A stretch of 26,929 nt of DNA from a virus. The notes beneath the pieces are model-generated. The model saw only the letters and a list, made by a program, of their open reading frames with translations. It was not told where the DNA came from and searched no databases. The stretch covers positions 1-26,929 of IMG/VR virus record IMGVR_UViG_3300020406_000022. The stretch is one strand, 5' to 3'. Made by a program: the position numbers and the translations under genes. Below are positions 8,701 to 17,400 of the stretch, piece by piece (the first letter of the stretch is position 1; every line of letters begins with the position of its first letter).

Positions 8701-9890
8701 TTGTTACCAAATTTAAACGGAACAGATGACAACGCAATCTCTTTCTTATCTCTTGGTTTTTCAATATCTAATATTGTACTAACAGGTCTTTCAATATCAT
8801 ATCCTCTTACATATGCCTTTCCGGGAGATACCTTTAGTGCAAATAAATCATCAGTAGGTGTTGCACCTTGATCTGTTAATTCTCCAGTATTAAATACACC
8901 TTCATTTGATATTCCATCATTTAATGATTCTTCAACATCAAATTTAAAGTTACCTACAGAATAATTACCAGATTCCTCATATGTTCTTTTTGCAAAGTAA
9001 TCTTTAATTAAATTATATTGTGTTTTATTTTGTAATTTTTTAAGTTCACCGTCATCAAGACGCATAATCTCAATAAAGTTCTTATCATTAAAATCAGTAA
9101 GACCTTTTTTCGTAAGAGTTGTGCTTATTTTAAGTCTATCTGCACCGGGAGCTGCAAAGTTTGAGAATCCTCTTGCATTATCATATAATGATTCATCATC
9201 ATTAGCAGATACTAATTCCTCTTTAATAAAGAGTCCCACTCTGTATGAAGGATTGTTTGTATATGGATCTAAAACTAACTTGTCAGCCGATACATTTACA
9301 AAATGACCACGAATAAAGAAAACACCATCAGCGATAGAAACTCTACAACCAACACCGGATGCTCCAATATCAATCAAATTTGCTACAGTATCACCTGAAT
9401 TAATTAATGTATTACCATAAACGAGAGACTCTTGAATTAGTAAATTTTCACCATCTTCTAAAAATTTAGAAGTATTATCTGTCCCTGCATCAATATATTT
9501 TACAAAAAGTGTAAGATCTGTTATTCCTGTTGCTTCATTTGGTAAAGAAAAATCATCGATAAGTATTTTTATACCAGTGCTTTGCCCCTCTAATATTTTA
9601 CCTTTTAATTGATCGACATATAAAGAAACTGGAATACCTAAATGATTTGAATCTAACTTGATAGAAAAATATTCTGGATCATATTGACTGTTTCCGGGAA
9701 TCACCATTGATCCCTCTTTAAACATATGACTACCAAACGATTCAATCTGATCTTGTAGAATAGATTGTAAAGTTGTTAATTCTCTAGCCTGAACAGGTTT
9801 TCCCGGATTAAATAATACTTTATAAAAATTACTATCCTTTGAAAAATCGTCGTAATATGGATTTATATTTAAATTAGTTTTCTGTGGCAT
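2718..9890 (-). CDS. Giant DUF4815-type virion structural protein (2390 aa)
   Basis: The N-terminus (about residues 1-75) carries 'NPYYDDF ... FNPGKPVQARELTTLQSILQ', the signature of DUF4815 phage structural proteins. More family blocks follow: 'PGKAYVRGYDIE' near 350, 'DYSRIVRNAGERVPNRRLS' and 'DTLDFRPRV' near 940-1015, 'DNRRFTMRDIGKIEDRVSNL' near 1120, and 'DPLAQSFTVDETGAFLTSVD' near 1568 after a proline-rich linker. A G-x-GY beta module lies near 1820-1900 and an 'EIIRY ... ERGVNG' module near 2005-2050. D2316-E2325 (DTDGDGFGDE) looks like a calcium loop. There is no membrane segment. It starts 3 bases after gp8 and overlaps the next gene by 4 bases. It sits where T4 has its peripheral baseplate genes (gp9-gp12), so a baseplate rim or fibre-bearing role is likely. 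It is far larger than T4 gp10 (602 aa), and I do not assign a T4 number. Confidence 0.85.
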   Translation of the reverse strand: MPQKTNLNINPYYDDFSKDSNFYKVLFNPGKPVQARELTTLQSILQDQIESFGSHMFKEGSMVIPGNSQYDPEYFSIKLDSNHLGIPVSLYVDQLKGKILEGQSTGIKILIDDFSLPNEATGITDLTLFVKYIDAGTDNTSKFLEDGENLLIQESLVYGNTLINSGDTVANLIDIGASGVGCRVSIADGVFFIRGHFVNVSADKLVLDPYTNNPSYRVGLFIKEELVSANDDESLYDNARGFSNFAAPGADRLKISTTLTKKGLTDFNDKNFIEIMRLDDGELKKLQNKTQYNLIKDYFAKRTYEESGNYSVGNFKFDVEESLNDGISNEGVFNTGELTDQGATPTDDLFALKVSPGKAYVRGYDIERPVSTILDIEKPRDKKEIALSSVPFKFGNKFQLNNVNGTPKLGINIVNTVDLFNERKTTANATSGSGTVIGMAKIYAFELTDAAYSDASSKFDLYLYDVQTFTSLVLNTAVTSTELPDTAFVEGLSSGASGFATGAGGNSANIVLEDTSGTFIVGEQIRINGLTTVARSIKTVTAHRLEDIKSVYQDSSAFSGFAFDFSGDLVLNSTPIRELSPSETVSISGSSVLTCAGKTFGSLKIGDVLILTKHSVADPVFNRVSAISADLKSVTLAATTNVSGVSQGAALTANTNVSSIRKGIPAIQDEGNGLFAKLENKNVSDVSLTNSDLSIKTQITGVAIGATGVFSANITDTDLGSGATFETFDEDRYSVHSTNGTIEPLTSDQVTISNNGQTLLIQNLTTASASNVVVNATVRKNDIKVKQKTFERSKRINVSLTNSGISTTNGLTQNTTAFGLRVEDKVISLNIPDVINVVGVFESLTTIDPVLDRLVFVSGLALNTTSVIGEKIIGSVSGAVAQITSRVSATIVEIAYLTQNKFTVGETVTFEESNIVTNLQGITEGSYLNVTSSYTLDKGHRQSFMDYSRIVRNAGERVPNRRLSIIVNHYTVPSNDTGDVYTVGSYDEERFSKDVPLIGDVRATDTLDFRPRVKEFEVTTLSPFSFPSRNFASAGTNPTLVVTPNEASKIGYSFYLPRTDKLILDPSANIQQAYTKGEFEILKGVSSENPISPEDIESGMTLATLEMPPYLYDVNDVKITVVDNRRFTMRDIGKIEDRVSNLETVTSLSLLELDTKTLQVQDADGLTRFKSGFFVDDFKNNSLFDILNPDCKADVDSEREELITPTDFYSLKPELALDPSIDSSTADFSSDLLLLDSGIKKTGDLITLDYEESTLLNQPLASRIENVNPFAQIHFEGGVVLNPSADTWTRNIILDDGTRTVFGDREDTFASQVLVSSEPDSHIRSRNVGFVASRIKPNTRFYAFFDSSSGIDIIPKLIEITMNSGVFQINETVEGFDGSERLISLRTCQPNHKSGSISAPSSTFGLNPYNNSVTLATTYSASSTVLNVDIASLTEEAQGRFFGYIKNGIKLVGKTSGATATVSNIRLISSDEGNLHGSFFFRNPLSTPVPAVRFKNGEKTFKLTSSSTNTLAVIGSPSNSVASATYHTSGVVDTVRQTQVIIRNLPAPPPPVIINNTTTIIQRVEVDRGDPLAQSFTVDETGAFLTSVDIFMKSKDVKEPLTVQIRTMELGTPTLIQVQEFAEVVLDPSQVNISEDASVATNVKFPSPIYLEGNNEYCVVLLAPTSNAYEAWISRMGDPTIETQSLPDSESVIVSQQYIGGSLFKSQNGSIWTPSQFEDLKIKLNKAKFTSTDATAFFYNPELNYESQLVPDLLNNPIKSYPRKLKLGITKTTTSATVNSLVSGVKISEGSASATAPMGTLERVGSEIATSNNALSVSVVGAGYSNGTYTNVNLFAITGAGSSATGIVTVTSGIVTAVSITSNKKGHGYSKGDIVGLATADMISGGGAQISIDAISGVDTLYLTNVQGENYTLGQDLVINGAVPQSGAVDITSNEVVSDLFTGNVIEVSQYSHGMTASNNKVEISNVSPTTEPAPLTAELGLNDNFIVVGSGNTSKFATFEGITTSRGYIQVNNEIIRYDSVGISSIGIAERGVNGSAIREHPIGSLALSYQFNGLSLTGINTVHDMPSSSILTQKKDIDNYFIEVPRGSGRTGLPDLSANDIMASFTDERSGGGTQVHASKNIQFNQVFPRFNTLQPGKTSLSSQVRTVSGTSAGGSESSFLDQGYEDIELNKINPLISTRLVASPVNETARLSDLPKNRSTTLSMRFTTDDENLSPVVDTMNGSLIFGRSRLNKPVSDYANDERVKLIVGDPHSGIYISNRVDLKTPATSIKVLISSDRKTSADFRALFKLFRPDSEGIEQSYELFPGFDNLTDTDGDGFGDEVIDGSKNSGRADSKVPANTSGEFVDYQFTADNLTEFTGFQIKIVFNGTNEAESPKFKDLRVIALA

Positions 9891-9893
9891 TTT

Positions 9894-11453
9894 TTAGAAT
9901 TCCAGAATGATTTTGACATCTTCTTTTTGTCTTGAGTTTCTAGTAATAGTCGCTCTGTTGTCAATGTATATTATATCACCCGACCCTTTATTTATCTCAG
10001 GTGTGGCAAGACCATTTGTAAAGGTTACTCCTAGTCCTACATTTTTAGATCCAACTGTAGTGATACCCAGACTAAAAGTAGTTTCAATAGATCCACTGAA
10101 TCCACTTGGAGCAGAAATTTGATTAGTTGATGACTCAAATGCTAGAACTTGGCCTTGAGTTGATATACCAACATAATCTGTTTGATCAGTTGAGTTTCCA
10201 AAATATAATGATCTATCTTGAATATATTTCATTACTTTTGTTTCAGCATCATAAGATGCAACATATCCAACTGCTTTTAAACCACTACCTAAAGTTTGAG
10301 TTATTTTTTCACCTATAGTTGGATTTCCTGATGTTGTTGAAAATTTGAATGCATTCAATGATGAGAACGAATCACCAAAATATATTGATGTAGTTCCTAT
10401 CGATGTTGGATTTTTTACAAGTTGAACTTGTGCAAATTTAGTGTCAAGGGGGAAATCTTTATTATCACCACCAAATCGAGCATAAACTAAAACTCTATCA
10501 GTTCCAAGTTCTTCATATGCATTGTGACCATGACCTTTAGATGGGGGAATGATTGGTATTAATTTTGCTTTTGTTGATGCATTAGCATTTATTGATCCAA
10601 GATCAACTAGACCGTATGTATATCCTTTACCACCTGATGAAACAATAGCATTTGTAATTTTACCACTTATTACATCCACAACAACTTTACCACCAGTGCC
10701 ATCTCCGAGAATATTAAACTCTTGGCCAAGTCCACCTGAATATCCCTCACCTTGATTGTCAATATATACTTTTTTGATTTGGTTATTATTAGTATCCGAG
10801 TCTCCGTTCTCTCTTACAGATTGAATCGAAGCATCAGTTGTAGTTGTCCAATCATTAGGCACTGCAATAAAATCTGTTGAATCAAATTTTATAATATCAC
10901 TTGGTGCAACTGTAAAAAGATATTTCCACACATATCCATCACCACTCTCACCAGCCTTAGATGGTTCTAAATCAGTAAAAGTTGGTTCGTCTTGAGACGC
11001 ATTACCTGTGGTATTGATACCTGATGATCCGTTATCTATGCAAATATAAACATTAAAGTTTTCATTCATCACATAATATCTTGCATCATATAGTCTAGAA
11101 GACTGTGTGATTGGTGATGGAGAACTTACATTATAATCATGACGATACATTTCATATCTTGTACCCTGTGTCCAATTTACTCTACGAATTAATCTTCTTA
11201 CATTTCTACCGATAACTCTTTTTCCAAATAAACTCGTATCACCTATATGATTATTATCATTAATATTATCCACTGGGTTAGGAGTTGCTGTATTCCATGT
11301 GGAAGTTCTACCAAAACCAACGACAGTAGGGTTAGGCAAACTCACAGACACATAAAATGAGCTAGATGGATCAGTGCCTCCTATCCCTGTAACTGTATCG
11401 ACAAAGTTACTCGCATTTAATATTCTAAACTGATCTGTTACAACTGCTGGCAT
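9894..11453 (-). CDS. 8: Baseplate wedge subunit gp8
   Basis: This is the homologue of T4 gp8, which joins gp10 and gp7 on the outer baseplate wedge. Conserved blocks are visible in order: 'RRLIRRVNWTQGTRYEMYRHDY' region (residues 86-107), 'YYVMNENFNVYICIDN' (126-141), 'DGYVWKYLFTV' (172-182), 'FIAVPNDW' (195-202), and 'KGHGHNAYEELG' (306-317). T4 gp8 is 334 residues and this protein is 519, so roughly 185 residues are extra. Part of the excess is a G-x-GY beta module at about 235-285 that also appears in the two giant neighbours. The ATG is 18 bases after a TATAAATA late promoter, with an A7-G tract between them. The next gene begins 3 bases after the stop. The gp8 identity is firm; the function of the insert is inference. 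Confidence 0.9.
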   Translation of the reverse strand: MPAVVTDQFRILNASNFVDTVTGIGGTDPSSSFYVSVSLPNPTVVGFGRTSTWNTATPNPVDNINDNNHIGDTSLFGKRVIGRNVRRLIRRVNWTQGTRYEMYRHDYNVSSPSPITQSSRLYDARYYVMNENFNVYICIDNGSSGINTTGNASQDEPTFTDLEPSKAGESGDGYVWKYLFTVAPSDIIKFDSTDFIAVPNDWTTTTDASIQSVRENGDSDTNNNQIKKVYIDNQGEGYSGGLGQEFNILGDGTGGKVVVDVISGKITNAIVSSGGKGYTYGLVDLGSINANASTKAKLIPIIPPSKGHGHNAYEELGTDRVLVYARFGGDNKDFPLDTKFAQVQLVKNPTSIGTTSIYFGDSFSSLNAFKFSTTSGNPTIGEKITQTLGSGLKAVGYVASYDAETKVMKYIQDRSLYFGNSTDQTDYVGISTQGQVLAFESSTNQISAPSGFSGSIETTFSLGITTVGSKNVGLGVTFTNGLATPEINKGSGDIIYIDNRATITRNSRQKEDVKIILEF

Positions 11454-11471
11454 TTTATTGCTTTTTTTCTA

Positions 11472-11479
11472 TATTTATA
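11472..11479 (-). promoter_or_regulatory. T4-type late promoter before gp8
   Basis: The minus strand reads GTATAAATATAG followed by a run of seven A, G, and seven more bases before the gp8 ATG. It lies in the 36-base gap after the stop of the giant gene. The TATAAATA core matches the late promoter of the T4 family. It should give gp8 and the 2390-residue gene their own late transcript, independent of reading through 12 kb of the giant gene. Confidence 0.72.
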
Positions 11480-11489
11480 CTACTTTTCA

Positions 11490-14400
11490 TCAACCTAAGT
11501 TTTTACGAAGTGCTCCAGTGTCGCGAATACCAAAAACTCTACGCTGAACTGTAGGGAAAGTACTAATACCAACTCCATTTGTAAGACCTACAGTGTTACC
11601 TGTAACTCCTATTGCAATTGGATTAGGACGGTTGAATGAACCCTGTCCACTAGCGTTAAATAATCTACCCCATGAGAATCGACCGTTATTACCACTATTA
11701 ATTCCGACAGTTACTCCGAGACCAGAGTGATTTGTATTTGAATGAATATTGACTAATATCTCGGCTGTTAGTCCACCCCCTCCAATAATCTCCTGTATTA
11801 CATAGACATTATCAGCAAATGTTGTTCCTATTCCAACAACATCATTGGGACTACCACTTGTATTTAATGATGTTAAACCTGTACCAACATGAGTATCAAA
11901 GATATAAATTGGGAATCCAGCGTTCAATCCAGTAAAATTACCAGATGATTTCTTAAGACCAATTCTCAATCCAAGTGTTGAAACTCCAATCACCTCTGTG
12001 GATATACCCGTTACAATGCCTGAGAATCCTGCAACTGTTTGGATATTAGTAATATTTTCCTTTATTACTTCTGGTGTTGGTGCGAGAACGATAGGTAAAT
12101 TTGTGCTTGTATAACCAAATCCAACATTATTCATAGTAACTGATGCTATTGAACCGTTTGTGATATTGGCAGTTCCGACTGCAAATGTAGATACACCTGC
12201 AACAGCGAATTGAGTTGCTGCCACACCTACAGGTGGTGAGATTGAAATACTTGTTGTTGATCCAACATATCCACTTCCACCATCTACAACTGATACTGCG
12301 ACTTGTCCTGAACCATTGACAGTGGCTGATAATTTTGCTGTTACGGGAGATTTATCATCGACAACCAATACACCTATGTCATTAATTGAAATATTCGTGA
12401 TAGTTGCATCAGCAGCACTTGTATCTTCTTCATAATCGAAGAATTCAGCATTGTCAACAAATATACTTGTGCCTTCAGCAGTCCCTGTGCTTAAGTTACC
12501 TATCAATCTCGCAGTTGGATAAATTAATGGTTCAATTGAATCTCTTGATTTTGAAATGATGTCACTACCAATAACCTTATCAATTTTCTGTTTAGTCCAT
12601 TTAATAGGTTTGAAGTTAACTTCATCAATACCAACATTTGTATAAATTTCAGTTTCAAATGTATCTGATGTTGTGATACCAACAACTGTTCTACTCTTTT
12701 GTGCAAAAGTATTAGGAATACTATTATTACTTGTAACCTGAACAACATCACCCTTCTTAAGTGTTTCTGTAACATCAACAACAATAGTGTCAACACCAGA
12801 TGTTCCCTTGTAGAAGAAAACTGCAATATCATCATCTGAGTCTGGAGCTGATGTAAAGTTAAATGTTGTACCACCTTCAAATGTGTAATCTCTTCCGGGA
12901 TGTTGTATTACACCATTTACAAATATTAAAAGTAAATTCTGCATTTCAATCAATGAAGAATCTGCAGTATTTCTATCAATTTCAAAACTTAGTAATTGAC
13001 CATTCAATCTTATGGGGAAACGAGTTCTAATTCCATCTTGTAAACCTTTAATTGAGTCTGTATAGTCAAATTCACCAAAATCCCATGATGCAAATTCATC
13101 AGTAAATATTTCGTCAACTGATAGTGTAAAGTCTGTTAAAACTGCACCACGAGCAGTCACTAGTCCAACTGGTTTAATAACATCTCCCTTTTTAAATCCA
13201 AAACCGGGTCTTGCGATCTTGAACTGGGAGACAGTAAACATAGTAGAGCCAATACCTGTTGTTGAACTTGCACCAACATCTACTGTAACTTTAAGACCTT
13301 GGCCAGTGTCTGTGGTCGCACCAATACCTAATCTTGAAACACCAACTACATCAAGTGCTTCATAAGATGGTTGGGGTATATTTAATCTTGGATTTGTATA
13401 TGATACTCCAGCACCTGCGACTGAGAATATAAGAGTTCCACCAACACCGACGGTTGCATTGATACTCGCACCTGTTCCACCTCCACCTCCTTGTCCAACA
13501 AAGATTGTAAATGTATTTGTTGTAACTGATCTGATATCTGTTGCAATACCAACAATTGGATCACCAGTTGAAGAACTAGGAGTTACACCAGATCTTGGAT
13601 ATGGATGTAAACTTGCAAAATTATCCTTTGAACATCTGAATACAATACCACCAGTGTCAATACCTACATGATTACCAACAGATAATCCGTGATTTGCTAT
13701 TGTAATTTCTAAGAAACCAGTATGTGATGTGTAAACTGCATTTGTTGCAGTTCTAGCGGTTCCATTGAATATATTTGCAGCACCTGCTTGTGTTTTAATT
13801 GAACCAATGCCAGCACTCTCAAAACGATGCTCATATGCATGATCAGTGATACCTATCGCTACAGTTCCACGATATCCAGATCCATGAACATCTGTAGTCC
13901 CTATACCAACCCCTGTAATTTGTCCTGCATCATTCTTAACTACAGTAACTGCTGCACCAACGAGAGGTGCAATTCCTTGTCCACCTGTTGATCCTAATGA
14001 TACAACTACTCCACCTCTTGGTAGTTGATTTAGGTTAACATCAGACTGGCTAACGATCTTACTTCCATTTGCAGATGTGATACCGGTAAATACAATATTT
14101 GTAGCACTTGCAGATGGTGCAACAAATCCATAATTATTTCCGCTATTATTTGCAGTTGTTGGCTTTTGGAATATGCCATTAAGGAGAACAATACTACTTC
14201 CAGTTTGTATTCCAGTTGTATTCACACCAGCGACTAACATTCTATGAGTTGCACCAATACCAGTAAATCCATCAGAAATATCATCAAATATTCTGTTATT
14301 GGAGTAATCATTTCTTAAATATACTCTTCCATTAAATTCTGAACGAGGGAACTCTAAGTTAGATTGATTTCTTGTAACATTATTAGTGCCTTTGGGTGCA

Positions 14401-17400
14401 TCAGTAAAGAATATCTTACTATCTACTATATTAAATGACCCTGTGAACTTACGAATTGCATCACTATCAGAGTGAGTCGCTGCTGTACTTCCTAGTGATC
14501 CTCTCTCTACTCCAACTAAATTAATTGCACCACTGCCTGATATTGGGCCAACAGATGTTGTACCAACACCAACAGACGATACCTTCATCAACTCGGTGCC
14601 AACCTCTAGTATATCACCCTCGATAATAGAGGATATTCCGGCAACACTGAATACAGTGGATGTAGATGATATATTACCACCAACATTATTCGTTACAGTT
14701 GTATTTACCGGTGTGAACGCGATTGGGGATTGAATCAGTCCATCAATATCAATAACAGTTTTTTCTAACTTTTTAGTCATTTCCAACTGATGAATGTTTC
14801 CTGATCCTAAAGATACAAAAGTAACACCTGTTCCAGCATTAGCGTTTGATTTACTGGATGCTAATTTAAATGTATCTTTTGTTAAACGAATAGCAAATAC
14901 ATCTGTTGGAACATTTGAACTATGTGCAGTTGTCATTGCAGTAGCTGCAACACCAATAAATGAACTTTTAGGTGTATATTTTAATTTTTCACCTGTTCTA
15001 AAGAAATGATCAGTGATTGTAAATACACCAGTTACTGGATTTAAAGTTGATGTATCAGTTGGTCTAAATTGTTTTGAAAATATTGGAATTCCATCATGTT
15101 TCAATTCAAATTCTTTTTTATTTGCACGATCACCATTGACAGCATTATATTGTCTAACTTTAACAGACTCACTTACACGACCATATGTTAAATCTGGAGG
15201 GATATTGAATATATCAATATCTTCATAGAATAATTCACTGTACGCTTGAACTTCCACATCACTGAATCCACTGTCTGGATTAAATCTTAAATTAAAATTA
15301 GATCCAGAGAAACTTGCTATAAATGTACCAATACCTGCGGTGCTTCCTATTGATATGAATGGATAGTGAACTGTGGATGTGTTTGTTCCATCATGCATGG
15401 CAATGACTTGATGCATGGCATGAGTGGTGCCTTTGGAAACCTTTACAATACTCTTGATTGCATTGTATTTGTTTGAATCAACTCCAACGATTGTAGATAA
15501 TGCACTTACTCTCTTATAGTTTGACTGTAAATTTACAGATCTTTCAGATCCAGCAAGTTGTGTTGCATCTTTAAATCTATAAGTTCCAGTTCCTGCTGTT
15601 GTTGTTCCAAATCCAACTGCCTTTGCACGAACATTTACAGTGTTAATACCAGTATTTGAAAAATCTAATGATAAAATATTAGATTGTAGATTTGATGTGA
15701 ATGTTCCTATAAAATTAGATGAGAAGTTTGCTATATCACCAGTGTCAACATAATACTCTGTAAAATATGAATTAGTACCATCTTGTGTGACATATATGTC
15801 AACTAAATTTTTCTCACTCGTAATCGTATCTTTAACTTCAATAGTAGCGTAAAAGGCAGATGTAAATCCTACAGGAGCAGATAGAACACTAGTTGTTACT
15901 GCAGCACCTACATTTGTACTAACACCAATTAGATTAATAAATCCAACAGCCTGAGTTCCTACTCCAGACAAAGTGCTATTAAATCTATTTTCATATACTT
16001 TAATATCTAAATCATCATTAAATGGATCGTTAGGTGTAATTCTTAGTGATGTATCACCTGTGGAGGAATCTGTAAATCCGATGAGATCAACAATTCTATC
16101 TGTACCTATACCTAAACTATTTTTTTCAAATGTAAATGTATCAGTTGAATCCTTGAATACAACCACCTCATCTAATCTTACTTCATTCGTAGATATATTT
16201 TTGGTTTGAACAATATAACTTGTATAATCTTCAGTTAATGGAATGTCAATTCTATTGTCATTTGTGCTTTCTGCATTAGAGAATTGAGAACTAATATCGT
16301 CAATTTCGATTACACGATTAGTTCTACACTCAATATAACTTGCAAGTTTTTTATTTTTAAACTTTAAAAATTTAGATTTTTGTCCATTATCAAGAGTATC
16401 TGTGTCAATTACTAAATCAAAATTATTAATACTATCAACTCTTTGCTCAGTAATTAAATCTCTTGATAAAACTAAGTTAGAAATTGATGAGATACCTGAT
16501 TTTGCAGTTGATGAAATACCAGTATCAGAGAAATTTTTAAGTCCTGTTGTATGAAGTAATCTATTAACAGGATCTATTAGATCTGTATAGGCTACTGGAC
16601 TTTGAACTGTGTAAGATAAGTTTTGATAATAATCATTATCGGCAAGAACTTGATAATCTTCGCTTAATTTTCCTGTCTCTGTATCCCATCCTCGATTTTG
16701 TTTGAGTGAAAAATCAACATTAAATCTACCACGGTTAACATCAATCGAGTTTACTGTTGCTACAGTACCAGTGATTTCTCCTCTTATTTGATCACCAACG
16801 ACTAGCTCATCTTTACCGCTAATTCTAATAAACTCATTTGGATTATTTTCAAAAACTGTAAGTTTACCAATTACAAAATTATTACCTGTTTTTACTGCAA
16901 GCCTTTCACCTGCTTTGAATTGTGCAGTTGCTTGTGTAGTTCTAAATGATGGATAATCACTAAATTTAGTTATTGTTGCATAATTACTTTGAGTTGTTTT
17001 TGCGATACCAATAGGCACTGTTGTAATTCCAGTCATATCAAATTTAACTACAGCAGGGTTAGTATTTGTGTACGATGTAACTGTAAAGAAATTAAATCCA
17101 TGATCTGTTGAGTTATATCCTGACCCAGTTGATGAATCGAGTTGTATTCCCTCTACAAATATTTGCTCACCTACTTCAAATACTGAAGTAGAAAATCCTG
17201 CTACAGGAGTAACTAATGTACATGTAACAATACCAACAGTGCTTGTTGTGGACATACCTACTACTTGAGATATAGAAACACCATTTGAATTATTAATTGT
17301 TCTAATTCTTTGTTCTATTGGTTTTAAACCTTTAGGTGAACTAATAACATTGACTTCAGAAACAGAACTTGATGATAATGATAATTCAATCACACCTTGA

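Noticed and set aside
12524-12880. A 118-codon minus-strand frame with Leu-, His- and Gln-rich composition
   Set aside because: It is a shifted frame inside the 4114-residue gene. The giant frame stays open and in register across it, so no frameshift or nested gene is needed.
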